Source of the DNA: an uncultured Bacteroidota bacterium | GTDB taxonomy: Bacteria > Bacteroidota > Bacteroidia > Chitinophagales > Chitinophagaceae | Direction of reading: 5' to 3' | Length of the DNA: 49,992 nt | Assembly (NCBI GenBank): GCA_903905065.1 | Contig: CAIVEW010000028.1 | Location: 1-49,992, forward strand | Shown: positions 1 through 8,207 of the stretch, piece by piece | Layout: each line of letters opens with the position of its first letter | Numbering within the stretch: position 1 is the stretch's first letter | Notes under the pieces: generated by a model | Databases searched by the model: none | What the model saw: only the letters and a program-made list of their open reading frames with translations | What the model was told of the DNA's origin: nothing | Made by a program: the position numbers and the translations under genes

Positions 1-3
1 CTG

Positions 4-60
4 TAAAACGAGAGCGGAGAAAAGCAGGCGCTCTTAGCTCTGTTTCTCCGCTCTTGTTTT
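4..60 (-). terminator. hairpin terminator downstream of tRNA-Arg
   Basis: Positions 4-21 and 43-60 form a long, nearly perfect inverted repeat (arms AAAACGAGAGCGGAGAAA and TTTCTCCGCTCTTGTTTT). Read on the minus strand the stem ends in a CGTTTT run, so it fits an intrinsic terminator for the tRNA transcript. A T-rich end is present on both strands, so it could also stop transcription arriving from the left. Confidence 0.75.
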
Positions 61-62
61 CG

Positions 63-134
63 TGGTCTCGCCGGGAATCGAACCTGGATCTAAAGTTTAG
101 GAAACTTCTATTCTATCCGTTGAACTACGAGACC
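63..134 (-). tRNA. tRNA-Arg (anticodon CCU)
   Basis: Read on the minus strand, a full 72-nt cloverleaf can be folded by eye. The acceptor stem GGTCTCG pairs with CGAGACC, the D stem is GTTC/GAAT, and the anticodon stem GAAGT/ACTTT encloses the loop TTCCTAA, giving anticodon CCT, which reads AGG (Arg). The T loop is TTCGATT and the discriminator is A; CCA is not encoded. The T stem CCAGG/CCCGG carries one A-C mismatch at its third pair, slightly unusual for a functional tRNA but compatible with folding. Confidence 0.93.
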
Positions 135-158
135 ATTTTGCAGCTCAAGCTGCAAAAT
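135..158 (-). other. perfect hairpin in the leader of tRNA-Arg
   Basis: Positions 135-144 (ATTTTGCAGC) and 149-158 (GCTGCAAAAT) pair perfectly around a 4-base loop. The hairpin lies exactly between the promoter-like box at 164-172 and the first base of the tRNA. It could be part of the precursor 5' leader or an end signal for gldD transcription; no T-run follows it. Confidence 0.55.
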
Positions 159-163
159 GAGGT

Positions 164-172
164 GCAAAAGTA
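164..172 (-). promoter_or_regulatory. -7-like box for tRNA-Arg
   Basis: On the minus strand this reads TACTTTTGC, a match to the Bacteroidota -7 consensus TAnnTTTG(C), about 30 bases before the mature tRNA. No convincing -33 box was identified. Assignment rests on motif and position only. Confidence 0.45.
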
Positions 173-247
173 AGATTATCTGTACAGACTGGCAAGGGTT
201 ATTTGCGCTACGGGTCAATTCAAAATTATCTTACTAAAAAATGCTTT

Positions 248-835
248 CTATCTCCATCTCAGTGTCCAGAACATATGCTCTATGTCACGCTCCAGGAAGT
301 CGTTGGCTGGTTTCAGGGAGTCGGCGTTGGGGGTCACGTCAAAATACAGAGCGCCGCGTATAAAATGTTTCACAGAGTCGGTTAGTGTAAACTGGTAGTG
401 TGATGCAGCATTGCCACCTACCGTATAAAGTACTCCGCTTGCGTATGGCGTATGAATTATGTCTTCCTTTATATAGTCGGCTTTCTCATGGTGTGCAAAC
501 GAAAGGCCATAAGAATCATTGATCAATGAATCAAACCTTCCTGTGGAATTGAATTCTTTGTAGGTAATATTGATAACACCGCCAAGACCGGGGAAATTGA
601 TGTTTATCCAGTAGGCGTTTCCTCCTTTCTGATCCCTGAATACGGTGTCGCTGGATACGATACCATAGACGGGATATTCAAAAGTGTAGGGAAAGCCCGG
701 TTTGTCGAAAACCTGGTAAAGATGCGCCGCCGGCGTGTCTATCCTGAAGTAGCCGGATGGTTTTGGTGGGTACACCGCAGGCCTGCAGGATGCAATAAGA
801 ACCAGGAAGAAAATGATAATTGCGTAACGGAACAT
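248..835 (-). CDS. gldD: gliding motility lipoprotein GldD
   Basis: A 195-residue lipoprotein. GldD is a conserved Bacteroidota lipoprotein needed for gliding and type IX secretion in Flavobacterium. The N-terminus MFRYAIIIFFLVLIASC is a signal peptide ending in a lipobox with Cys17. The C-terminal half carries the family's conserved segment: VGGNAAS, then a TDS-KHF-RGALYF run and a terminal LRWR. An upstream in-frame ATG at 907 would add 24 residues before the signal peptide, so the start at 835 is chosen. A TATCTTTG box lies 5 bases before this ATG (841-848). It stands alone on the minus strand, divergent from the DUF3467 gene; gldB/gldC or gldE partners are not in the window. Confidence 0.88.
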   Translation of the reverse strand: MFRYAIIIFFLVLIASCRPAVYPPKPSGYFRIDTPAAHLYQVFDKPGFPYTFEYPVYGIVSSDTVFRDQKGGNAYWININFPGLGGVINITYKEFNSTGRFDSLINDSYGLSFAHHEKADYIKEDIIHTPYASGVLYTVGGNAASHYQFTLTDSVKHFIRGALYFDVTPNADSLKPANDFLERDIEHMFWTLRWR

Positions 836-840
836 AAAGT

Positions 841-848
841 CAAAGATA
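841..848 (-). promoter_or_regulatory. -7-like box of gldD, nearly leaderless
   Basis: On the minus strand this reads TATCTTTG followed by ACTTT and the ATG of gldD at 835. A start site about 5-7 bases beyond such a box would fall on the start codon, implying no or almost no 5' leader. Confidence 0.5.
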
Positions 849-856
849 GGTGGATT

Positions 857-890
857 GGTTAAAAGGTTAAAAAGGTAATTGGTTAAAAGG
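857..890. repeat. GGTTAAAA-type degenerate tandem tract
   Basis: Four imperfect copies of GGTTAAAA(G) or GGTAATT follow one another at about 8-base spacing. On the minus strand they read TTAACC/TTACC-rich sequence just upstream of the gldD box. A matching tract in opposite orientation lies at 946-981. Confidence 0.6.
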
Positions 891-945
891 TGCAGTATTA
901 TTTGCATTAATATATTTGCGCATATTGTGCTCTGCGCTATGACTA

Positions 946-981
946 TTTAACCTTTTACCATTTTAACCCATTACCTCTTTA
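946..981. repeat. TTAACC/TTACC-type degenerate tract
   Basis: On the plus strand the sequence alternates TTTAACC, TTTTACC, TTTTAACCC and ATTACC. It is the mirror of the tract at 857-890 and sits about 12 bases before the -7-like box of the DUF3467 gene at 994-1002. Confidence 0.6.
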
Positions 982-993
982 CACAAATTAGCC

Positions 994-1002
994 TAAATTC
1001 GC
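994..1002 (+). promoter_or_regulatory. -7-like box of the DUF3467 gene
   Basis: TAAATTCGC followed by AGCC, 20 bases before the ATG at 1023. The same TAnATTCGCAGCC string precedes the gene at 45552, at nearly the same distance (22 bases), which supports a promoter role. A second candidate, TATATTTGC, lies at 911-919. Confidence 0.45.
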
Positions 1003-1022
1003 AGCCTGATAAAACACTTCTT

Positions 1023-1346
1023 ATGGCAGATCAATTAATTCCCGAACAACCGCAGCAACAACTGAACATAGAACTCTCTGAGGAGATGGCTGATGGCGAA
1101 TATGCAAACCTGGCTATCATTACTCATTCTTTTGCGGAGTTCGTTATAGACTTTGTAAATGTAATGCCTAATGTCCCTAAGGCTAAAGTTAAATCGCGTA
1201 TCGTAATGACTCCGCAACATGCTAAAAGGCTGATGAAGGCGCTGATAGACAATGTGAAGCGTTTTGAGGCACAATACGGTAATATCAAGGACCAGGAAAC
1301 AACGGCGATGCCGTTCAACTTTGGGACACCGACCGCACAGGCGTAA
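1023..1346 (+). CDS. DUF3467 domain-containing protein
   Basis: A 107-residue soluble protein with no signal peptide or membrane segment. Residues about 15-95 match the DUF3467 pattern: a leading ELSEEMADGEYANLAIITHS, then a conserved F-DF segment, SRIVMTPQHAKRL, and a closing N-KR-E--YG--K. The family is widespread in Bacteroidota and its molecular role is unknown. The stop codon is followed at once by a palindromic repeat (1348-1375) and then, after about 80 bases, by a second one abutting guaA, so co-transcription with guaA is possible. Confidence 0.85.
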   Translation: MADQLIPEQPQQQLNIELSEEMADGEYANLAIITHSFAEFVIDFVNVMPNVPKAKVKSRIVMTPQHAKRLMKALIDNVKRFEAQYGNIKDQETTAMPFNFGTPTAQA

Positions 1347-1347
1347 A

Positions 1348-1375
1348 ACCCCCTCCGCCCCCTAAAGGGGGAACT
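1348..1375. repeat. palindromic intergenic repeat, stop-side type
   Basis: Starts right at the stop of the DUF3467 gene and reads ACCCCCTCCG followed by the palindrome CCCCCTAAAGGGGG. A related copy (minus strand) follows the stop of the MoxR gene at 26151-26175. Confidence 0.65.
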
Positions 1376-1454
1376 TTCCCTCATTGGGTCATCGGCGCGA
1401 GGATAATAATATTTATAACTACTAAGGTTCGAAATTTGAGATCGGACCAAGGGT

Positions 1455-1478
1455 AAAGCCCCTTTAGGGGTTTGGGGT
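1455..1478. repeat. palindromic intergenic repeat, start-side type
   Basis: Contains the palindrome GCCCCTTTAGGGG followed by TTTGGGGT, ending 4 bases before the ATG of guaA. The same unit, on the minus strand, ends directly at the ATG of the DUF58 gene (26012-26034), and copies flank the prfB/SpoIIM divergent region. Confidence 0.7.
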
Positions 1479-1482
1479 GGCA

Positions 1483-3021
1483 ATGAACGACAAAATACTT
1501 ATACTCGATTTCGGGTCGCAATACACACAGCTTATTGCGCGCAGCATTCGCGAATTAAATGTGTATTGCGAGATACAGCCCTGCACTAAGGCGGTGAACT
1601 ATGACAGTTCTTTAAAGGGCATCATACTCTCGGGGAGTCCATTCTCGGTGAATGACCCTGCCGCGCCAACGCCAGATATAGCAGCCATGGCTGCACAACT
1701 GCCGGTATTGGCTATATGCTATGGCGCACAACTTCTTGCAAAACAGGCAGGTGGAGAAGTGGGGCAGTCCACACACCGTGAGTACGGCCGTGCCCATCTG
1801 TACGATATTTCAGACGATCCGTTCTTCGCAACCATTCCCCTCGGTTCGCAGGTCTGGATGAGCCACAGCGATACCATAAAACGCTTGCCCGATGGCTTCC
1901 AACTGATAGCACGTACGGACAGTATACCTGTCGCTGCTTTCAAAACGAGCGCCACTTACGCAAAACATCCGGTATATGCTATACAGTTTCACCCCGAAGT
2001 CACACATAGCACAGACGGCAGGCAACTGCTGAAGAACTTTATTACCGATGTATGCGGGTGCAAACAGGACTGGACGCCCGCTGCATTTATTACCGAAACT
2101 GTTGCCCGTATCAAGGAGCAGGCTGGCGATAAAAAAGTAGTCATGGCCCTTAGTGGTGGCGTCGACTCCACGGTAGCAGCAACACTCATTCACAAGGCTA
2201 TAGGAGATAATCTGTATTGCATATTTGTGGACAATGGCTTGCTGCGCAAAGGCGAGTTTGAGCAGGTGCTGGAGGGTTATAAGCATCTTGGCCTTAATAC
2301 CAAGGGCGTGGATGCCCGTCACAGGTTTTATAGTGAACTGGACGGCGTCAGCGACCCGGAGACGAAAAGAAAAATTATTGGCCGGCTGTTCATAGATGTA
2401 TTCCACGAAGAGTCGCTGAAGCTGACGGATGTTAGCTTCCTGGGGCAGGGTACCATATATCCGGATGTAATAGAGTCTATGTCAGTTCACGGGCCATCCC
2501 AGACCATTAAATCGCATCACAACGTAGGCGGCCTGCCGGATATCATGCACCTGTCGCTAATAGAGCCGTTGCGTGCACTGTTTAAGGACGAGGTCCGCAG
2601 GGTAGGGCGCGAACTGGGTATTGATGAAATATTTATAGGGCGGCATCCGTTCCCCGGCCCTGGCCTCGGCATACGTATACTGGGCCCTGTTTCCGAAGAA
2701 AAGGTTAAGATGCTGCAGGATGCAGATGCCATATACATCCAGCACCTGCGCGACAGTGGTATGTACAAGGAAGTTTGGCAGGCAGGCGCAATACTGCTGC
2801 CAGTGCAAAGTGTGGGCGTTATGGGCGATGAACGCACCTATGAGTACACCTGCGCATTGCGGGCTGTGACATCGGTAGACGGTATGACGGCCGACTGGGC
2901 GCACCTGCCGTACGAATTGCTCGGGAAAATATCAAACGACATTATCAATCGTGTTCGCGGCATTAACCGTGTGGTGTATGACATTAGCTCCAAGCCTCCT
3001 GCAACTATAGAATGGGAATAG
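1483..3021 (+). CDS. guaA: GMP synthase (glutamine-hydrolysing)
   Basis: A 512-residue enzyme, normal length, converting XMP to GMP in purine synthesis. Domains in order: class I glutamine amidotransferase (about 1-190) with nucleophile Cys79 in AICYG and the His170/Glu172 pair in QFHPEV; ATP pyrophosphatase domain with P-loop ALSGGVDST (about 223-231); C-terminal dimerisation domain ending in KPPATIEWE. The ATG at 1483 is preferred; a GTG at 1477 would add two residues and lies inside the repeat. The repeat element ends at the start codon, so the promoter must lie in or upstream of the repeat region, or guaA is read from the DUF3467 promoter. Its stop overlaps an unused ATG for the next gene, which starts 8 bases later. 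Confidence 0.97.
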   Translation: MNDKILILDFGSQYTQLIARSIRELNVYCEIQPCTKAVNYDSSLKGIILSGSPFSVNDPAAPTPDIAAMAAQLPVLAICYGAQLLAKQAGGEVGQSTHREYGRAHLYDISDDPFFATIPLGSQVWMSHSDTIKRLPDGFQLIARTDSIPVAAFKTSATYAKHPVYAIQFHPEVTHSTDGRQLLKNFITDVCGCKQDWTPAAFITETVARIKEQAGDKKVVMALSGGVDSTVAATLIHKAIGDNLYCIFVDNGLLRKGEFEQVLEGYKHLGLNTKGVDARHRFYSELDGVSDPETKRKIIGRLFIDVFHEESLKLTDVSFLGQGTIYPDVIESMSVHGPSQTIKSHHNVGGLPDIMHLSLIEPLRALFKDEVRRVGRELGIDEIFIGRHPFPGPGLGIRILGPVSEEKVKMLQDADAIYIQHLRDSGMYKEVWQAGAILLPVQSVGVMGDERTYEYTCALRAVTSVDGMTADWAHLPYELLGKISNDIINRVRGINRVVYDISSKPPATIEWE

Positions 3022-3029
3022 TTATCCGG

Positions 3030-4193
3030 ATGAAAAAGTATAAACTCACTATCCTTTTATTTACTTTGTTGCTGGCAACAACTATAGCCGGCAATGCCGT
3101 GGCCGCTTTCAAAAAGAATGATCAGTCAATTCCCCATAAAAAAAGCCGTTACCGCATAGATGTTTTGGTGCCGCTATACCTGGATGAGCTACCAAAGAAT
3201 GGCGCTGCGAAAGATAAAATTCCGGAAGAAGCATTGCCGGGAATGGCCTTTTATTCAGGTGTGAATATCGCAGCAGACAGCCTCAGGAAAGAAGGGTTTA
3301 ATGTTGATATATATGTTCATGACGTAGCATCAGCCGGTAGTTCGCCCGAAACACTGATTTCAAACGGAAAGCTCGACTCTTCAGACATGATCATCGGCGA
3401 TGTTCGGCAGCAGGACATAGCGCTGCTGGCCACTTTTGCAAAGGCAAAGAGTGTGAATTTTATCTCCGCTTCGTCCAGCCCTTATTACGGCGAATCTATA
3501 CATAATCCCTATTTTACATTACTGCAGCCATCGCTGGAAACCCAGTGTGAACGCATAGTAGCTGAAGTAATGAAGAATGCGCCCGACGATAAGATCACTG
3601 TTCTATACCGGTCCAAAGGCGCTGCCGACAATGCCTGCTATGATTATGTAACTGATGCCGCAATTGGCAAGCTGCATTTACAGTACATGGCTTGCGGCAA
3701 ACCTCCTGGTAAAACGACCCTTGGGACATTCATTGATGCTGCGAAGCCCGTTGTCCTTGTGGTGCCGGTAACGGATACTGTTTTCGCAGCCAGCCTGTTG
3801 CATGGCCTTGCCGAAGATTTCCCAGGTACGCAATTTGAAGTCTATGGAATGCCCTCATGGGCTGCGATTGAAGCCTTAAAAAAGAAAGGCGCATTTCCAA
3901 ATGCGACCGTTCATATCACCTCTACTTTTACCCTTGACCCGGCCAGCGCGGCGGGGCAGTATGTACGGCATACATTTACGTCATTTTATACTGGCAAAAT
4001 ATCGGCACCTGTTTATGATGGCTACGAAGCCTTGTTTTTATTTGCCAGTCTGCTCAAAAAATACGGCACTCATTTTAATGAAAAGTATGAGCACAATACC
4101 TTACCATCATCTTTCGATATTCATGCCAAAACGGATAGATCCGGCAATGTCCGGTTTTATGAGAATACGCACGTTGTTATGACCGTCCTTTAG
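3030..4193 (+). CDS. periplasmic binding protein-like (type 1 fold) secreted protein
   Basis: A 387-residue protein with a signal peptide (MKKYKLTILLFTLLLATTIA..., to about residue 25). The body resembles type 1 periplasmic binding proteins of the branched-chain amino acid/receptor ligand family: an opening YRIDVLVPLYLDE strand, a GMAFYSGVNIAADSL helix, alternating strand-helix units (VNFISASSSP, KITVLYR, KPVVLVVPV), and a YDGYEALFLFASLL helix near the end. No ABC permease is nearby, so it may be a sensor or structural envelope protein rather than a transporter subunit. An ATG at 3012 overlapping guaA would put six residues before the signal peptide and is less likely. Probably co-transcribed with guaA. 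Confidence 0.7.
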   Translation: MKKYKLTILLFTLLLATTIAGNAVAAFKKNDQSIPHKKSRYRIDVLVPLYLDELPKNGAAKDKIPEEALPGMAFYSGVNIAADSLRKEGFNVDIYVHDVASAGSSPETLISNGKLDSSDMIIGDVRQQDIALLATFAKAKSVNFISASSSPYYGESIHNPYFTLLQPSLETQCERIVAEVMKNAPDDKITVLYRSKGAADNACYDYVTDAAIGKLHLQYMACGKPPGKTTLGTFIDAAKPVVLVVPVTDTVFAASLLHGLAEDFPGTQFEVYGMPSWAAIEALKKKGAFPNATVHITSTFTLDPASAAGQYVRHTFTSFYTGKISAPVYDGYEALFLFASLLKKYGTHFNEKYEHNTLPSSFDIHAKTDRSGNVRFYENTHVVMTVL

Positions 4194-4212
4194 TATTTAT
4201 GCGCATATAAAA

Positions 4213-4740
4213 TCATAATTCCTCCTCACCCTCCAATGTGACCGCTAAAAATTTTCTGCATTCAAAGCAACTACCTGTGAAGCTCAAATCAAGAATAAAA
4301 TAAAAGAAAAGAAGCATACCTATAGGCATCAGATCGGCAATGTTTCGTGTTTGAAAATGACCATTGATTAAAGATTTTGTAAGTGCGATAATGCCCGCTA
4401 CAACGCCGAACGTTACAAAAGAAACCCAAACAACTACAAATGCTATTACAATCTTTGGCAATCTCATAGTTATGTCAAGACTGGTTCCTGCCAGACCTTC
4501 ATGTATTGAGCCAAAAACTACTGGAAGAAAACCGTGACGACCGCTTTTTGTAACTCGTATTTCAAAACGATTTTCGTTTACTTTCACTTCAAATGTTGTG
4601 TTGCCGGAAACCAGGAAATAGTCGGATTCCGAGGCATTTTTTGTGAGCGTGTTTTCTCGTAGTCGCCGGCATACCTCGTTGAGGCTAAGCTGCGTCGTCA
4701 GCCTGTACTTAAATACTGGCAAATATTTTTTCAGGGCCAT
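4213..4740 (-). CDS. hypothetical membrane protein
   Basis: A 175-residue protein of unknown function. Residues 1-95 are soluble and contain a GNTTFEVKVNENRFEIRV strand pair and a GRHGFLPVVFGSI segment, followed by a GTSLDITMRL motif. Two hydrophobic segments follow (about 96-120 and 137-155), then a short tail with ECRKFLAVTLEGEEEL. The pattern (F--K---N-F-I, FLPVV-G-I, G--LDI-MRL, two helices, acidic tail) recalls a common family of uncharacterised two-helix proteins. It starts 12 bases after the stop of the upstream sugar-phosphate transferase gene on the same strand, so the two are probably co-transcribed. No function is assigned. Confidence 0.6.
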   Translation of the reverse strand: MALKKYLPVFKYRLTTQLSLNEVCRRLRENTLTKNASESDYFLVSGNTTFEVKVNENRFEIRVTKSGRHGFLPVVFGSIHEGLAGTSLDITMRLPKIVIAFVVVWVSFVTFGVVAGIIALTKSLINGHFQTRNIADLMPIGMLLFFYFILDLSFTGSCFECRKFLAVTLEGEEEL

Positions 4741-4752
4741 TGCGGCTGGAGG

Positions 4753-5838
4753 TTAATGTTGACGGGACAATCTTATCTGTCGAAGTTTGTATATAATGAG
4801 TAATGTCAATATCGTTAGCAACGTAACGCTTAATAAAATGATGTATGGGTTTAAATCCTGCATGAGATAGGCAAGTACCACGATGGCTATGTTTGAACCT
4901 ACTATGATCGTTACCGATTGCGTATGCGTAAAGCCCGCATCCAGCAGGTAATAATGCAGGTGGGTACGGTCGGCTTTAAGCGGGGAGATGCCGCGAGATG
5001 CGCGGAGGATGAATACCCGGATAGCATCGAATACAGGCAGGAACAGCATGGCGAATATCAGCAACAACGCTTTCTGCGGGCCGTGTATCCAGGTAATGTC
5101 AAATTTCCCTTGTTCGCCAAACCAATTCAGGAACAGTAAGGAGAAAGTGAAAATACTAAAGCCCAGGAACATAGACCCGGTATCGCCCATGTATATCTTT
5201 GCCGGGGCAACATTGAAGAATAGCAAGCCTATTGTGGCGCCCGCCAGTGCGAAGGAAATACCTGCCACGGCCATATGGCCAATGCAGGCAAAGAGAGCAC
5301 CTAGTATAAGCATATACATGGTAGCGAGCACACCTGCAAGGCCATCGATACCATCCACAAAATTAAAAACGTTGATAAAAAAAGTACAGCAGAGCGTTGT
5401 AATTATGACATCAGGCCACCAGGGCAATATATCTATTCCGAAAAGACCATACAAAGAACCGATGCGGATATGGGCGAATAAAACAGTGACCAATGAGGCA
5501 ATAAGCTGGGCTATGAGTTTTTTCGATGGCCTCATGTTCATGATGTCATCGTAAATACCGGTAAAAAACAGGATAGCGGATGACGCCAGGATGTAAGGCA
5601 TGAAAAAATGGGCGTGCGGCCAGAAGAAGGCAGCGACAATAACATAACCAATAAAGATGCCTATACCGCCAAGGCTGGGTATCTCCGCTCCATGTATCTT
5701 GCGTATATCATCGGGCACATCATATATCTTATGGTTCTTCGTGATAAAAATGATCTTACGGACAGAATACGCACTGATGACCGCCGATAGGGCTATTGCA
5801 GCAACGTAATATACATATACAGGTATGGAAGCTAACAT
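4753..5838 (-). CDS. WecA/MraY-type undecaprenyl-phosphate sugar-1-phosphate transferase
   Basis: A 361-residue polytopic membrane protein with roughly ten hydrophobic segments. It belongs to the glycosyltransferase 4 (MraY/WecA) family, which moves a sugar-1-phosphate (often GlcNAc-1-P) from UDP-sugar to undecaprenyl phosphate. Hallmarks are present in order: DDIRKIHG--IPSLGGIGI near residue 45, GIYDDIMN (about 95), the catalytic NFVDGIDGLAG (about 160), GDTGSMFLG (about 218), and the cytoplasmic HLHYYLLDAG loop (about 297). The HLHY sequence and lack of MraY-specific signatures favour WecA-like over MraY. The donor sugar cannot be read from sequence. It likely starts a lipid-linked glycan. 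Confidence 0.88.
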   Translation of the reverse strand: MLASIPVYVYYVAAIALSAVISAYSVRKIIFITKNHKIYDVPDDIRKIHGAEIPSLGGIGIFIGYVIVAAFFWPHAHFFMPYILASSAILFFTGIYDDIMNMRPSKKLIAQLIASLVTVLFAHIRIGSLYGLFGIDILPWWPDVIITTLCCTFFINVFNFVDGIDGLAGVLATMYMLILGALFACIGHMAVAGISFALAGATIGLLFFNVAPAKIYMGDTGSMFLGFSIFTFSLLFLNWFGEQGKFDITWIHGPQKALLLIFAMLFLPVFDAIRVFILRASRGISPLKADRTHLHYYLLDAGFTHTQSVTIIVGSNIAIVVLAYLMQDLNPYIILLSVTLLTILTLLIIYKLRQIRLSRQH

Positions 5839-5886
5839 CTGGTACCTAAACGGTTTTCACTTTCTTTTATTGGAACCAATAATAAA

Positions 5887-6846
5887 TCATTTTACAAAGT
5901 GGCTCAAAAAATCTTTTGTAAACGCGTATAAATTAAAGTCATTTTTTTTGATGGCTGTTGCCAGTTCCGCCTTCAGGCTGCTGTGGTCTATGGATTTCAT
6001 GCGCTGTGCGGTAATGAGCTGCCAGCATTTTTCGGTCATCAGGTGCAGGCGTTTTGCCGGTTGTGTCTTTTGTGTATGCAGGAACTTTACTATTTCCGAA
6101 GCAAGTTCTTCAATGCCCGCGCCGGAAGTTGCCACCGTTTTTAAAACAGGTGTTTCACTTTGTCCGTTCGCCTTTTCGTGTGCCAGTATGCGCAGGTTGC
6201 GGTATAGTCCTTCAGCATCGGCCCTGTCGGCTTTATTTACCACAAATATGTCGGCTATCTCCATCACGCCCGCTTTCAGGGTCTGCACTTCATCGCCCGC
6301 TTCGGGTACCAAGGTTACTACAGTGCAGTCAGCAAGGCCGGCTATCTCCACTTCGCTTTGGCCCACACCTACAGTTTCCACCAGAATAATGTCAAAAGGA
6401 GCCTCCCTTACCACATCGGCTATCTCTATGATCTTGCTGCTAAGGCCACCCAGCGCACCACGAGTGGCCAGCGATCGTATAAAAATATTCGGGTTGGTGT
6501 AATACTCGCTCATTCTTATACGGTCACCAAGCAGGGCGCCATAATTGAAAGGGGAGGAGGGGTCCACTGCGAGCACAGCTATTTTTTTATTTTCCTTTAG
6601 CCAGTGATGCAGCAGTGCACTTACAAGTGTACTCTTTCCGGCACCTGGTGGGCCGGTAATGCCTATCACACGTGCATGGCGGGTTTCATGCAGGCTCAGT
6701 AACAGTCGCTCATAGCCCGGCAATGAATTTTCTACTATAGTTACGCCCCTGGCTATAGCACGAAAATCGCCCGCTTTTATCTGCTCATGAAGTTGTGTAA
6801 TATTGTGCTGCACTAGATTTCGTTTTTGCCCGTTATAGAGTAACAA
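5887..6846 (-). CDS. meaB: MeaB/ArgK-family GTPase
   Basis: A 319-residue P-loop GTPase of the G3E class that protects or loads cobalamin-dependent methylmalonyl-CoA mutase. Walker A is GPPGAGKST (residues 65-73); VLAVDPSSPFNYGALLGDRIRM and LVETVGVGQSE are family signatures; NKADRAD gives guanine specificity. The only start codons in reach are TTG (6846, chosen) and GTG about 11 codons later; no ATG exists upstream. A TACTTTTGT box at 6872-6880 could be its promoter. No mutase subunit lies in the window, so the partner is encoded elsewhere. Confidence 0.87.
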   Translation of the reverse strand: MLLYNGQKRNLVQHNITQLHEQIKAGDFRAIARGVTIVENSLPGYERLLLSLHETRHARVIGITGPPGAGKSTLVSALLHHWLKENKKIAVLAVDPSSPFNYGALLGDRIRMSEYYTNPNIFIRSLATRGALGGLSSKIIEIADVVREAPFDIILVETVGVGQSEVEIAGLADCTVVTLVPEAGDEVQTLKAGVMEIADIFVVNKADRADAEGLYRNLRILAHEKANGQSETPVLKTVATSGAGIEELASEIVKFLHTQKTQPAKRLHLMTEKCWQLITAQRMKSIDHSSLKAELATAIKKNDFNLYAFTKDFLSHFVK

Positions 6847-6867
6847 ATCCCTGGTACAGACCTCCCA

Positions 6868-8118
6868 ATGGACAAAAGTAGTTTTCTAAATAATAAAATG
6901 TTAGACAAATCCAATATTGCGATATTCTGTATGTGCGGAATGTTTGTTGGATATCTGTTCCCGCCGGCCATATTGTCTATTTCCATGATAGCTTTTGGGA
7001 TAAACGCATTGTGGAATGTGAACCCGCGGCTCTGGTTCAAAGATAAGTGGTGGCTGATGGGTGTAGCGTGGGTAGCGATGTTTGCCATAAGTTGGTTTTG
7101 GAGCGAGAACAAGGGCGACTGGGAGACGCGGTTCCAGCTAAAGCTGCCATTTCTCATATTGCCGCTTGCATTTAATTTTTTACCTCGCTTTTCAGCCAAA
7201 CAATTGCAATGGTTCATTTTGGTCGTGGCCGTTATGCTCACGGGCAGCGCATTCTACAGCATGTCTTTCCTGGTCAGAGATTCAGCCCACTACATTGCGG
7301 AATACAAACAGTCGCATATACTGCCTACGCTACCTAAGGGCGATCACATCAGTGCGAGTATGGGCGTTTCCGTCTTTATCATATCAGCCATTTACATATT
7401 GCCCCGGATGCCTGATCGATGGGTGAAATGGGTAGTGAGTATTTGCCTGGTTATTCTTGTAGTTCACCTGCATGTACTTGCCGTGAAATGCGGCCTTATA
7501 TCCTTTTACCTGTTTGTCATTGGGTGGAGTATCTACGTTTTGGTAAGCAGGCGGAAGATCGTTGGGCTTGCTATCTTGCTGGCACTGCCGGTGGTGTTTT
7601 ACCTTGTCGATCGTTTGGTGCCTACACTCCACGAGCGTGTAGCTTATACGGTGTTTAGTTATTACATGTTCAAGGCTGGTGATCATTCCGGCAAGTACGG
7701 TGATAACTCCAGGTTGATGTCTTATGAATTGTCGACACAACTTATAAAAAAGCATCCGTGGCTGGGTGTTGGAGCTGGCGATATAAAAGACCAGATGGAC
7801 AGCCTTTATGCTAAGGTATACCCTGATGTGCAGCAGGTAGACAGGCTATATCCTCATAATCAGTTTCTCGTCAATGCGGTTGGCTGCGGTATCCCTGCTA
7901 TGCTCATCTTTGTGTTCTGGTATTTCATGCCGCTTGCCCGGCTGAAGCGAAACCGGCAGAGTTTCTTTTTCTTCATGGTATGGTTTATGGGTTTGTTTGA
8001 GCTCATGATAGAGCCGCACCTGGAGGGGCAACTGGGGATATTTGTGTTTCTTATTTACTTGCTGCTGCAGCGGCAAGAGATGGAGCATGAAAAAGGACTC
8101 ACCACAGTTGAAGTATAG
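6868..8118 (+). CDS. O-antigen ligase/polymerase-like membrane protein
   Basis: A 416-residue protein with about ten to twelve hydrophobic segments and a large outer loop (about 250-320). That loop holds SRLMSYELSTQLIKKHPWLGVGAGD and a PHNQFL motif, as in the Wzy_C/WaaL O-antigen ligase family, which joins lipid-linked glycans to lipid A core or polymerises them. A second start at 6898 (MLDKSNIAIF) lies closer to the first membrane helix and avoids the possible meaB promoter at 6872-6880, so the true protein may be ten residues shorter. It is divergent from meaB. A second ligase-like gene is at 35748. Confidence 0.75.
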   Translation: MDKSSFLNNKMLDKSNIAIFCMCGMFVGYLFPPAILSISMIAFGINALWNVNPRLWFKDKWWLMGVAWVAMFAISWFWSENKGDWETRFQLKLPFLILPLAFNFLPRFSAKQLQWFILVVAVMLTGSAFYSMSFLVRDSAHYIAEYKQSHILPTLPKGDHISASMGVSVFIISAIYILPRMPDRWVKWVVSICLVILVVHLHVLAVKCGLISFYLFVIGWSIYVLVSRRKIVGLAILLALPVVFYLVDRLVPTLHERVAYTVFSYYMFKAGDHSGKYGDNSRLMSYELSTQLIKKHPWLGVGAGDIKDQMDSLYAKVYPDVQQVDRLYPHNQFLVNAVGCGIPAMLIFVFWYFMPLARLKRNRQSFFFFMVWFMGLFELMIEPHLEGQLGIFVFLIYLLLQRQEMEHEKGLTTVEV

Positions 8119-8179
8119 TCCCTCGCGCAATTTATAAGACGATGACATAATTCCTTTTTTTAAATTCAATCTTCTTCCT

Positions 8180-8188
8180 TAATTTTGC
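8180..8188 (+). promoter_or_regulatory. -7-like box of clpS
   Basis: TAATTTTGC, a full match to TAnnTTTGC, 19 bases before the GTG start of clpS. Confidence 0.5.
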
Positions 8189-8207
8189 GCCATAAAAGAA
8201 CAGTGAA

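Noticed and set aside
857..981. CRISPR-like array near gldD
   Set aside because: Units are 8-10 bases, degenerate and without spacers.
1477..1485. GTG start of guaA two codons before the ATG
   Set aside because: It lies in the repeat element, and the ATG gives the usual GuaA N-terminus.
1810..2406. 198-residue minus-strand frame within guaA
   Set aside because: Antisense to well-conserved guaA motifs; no domain or start signal.
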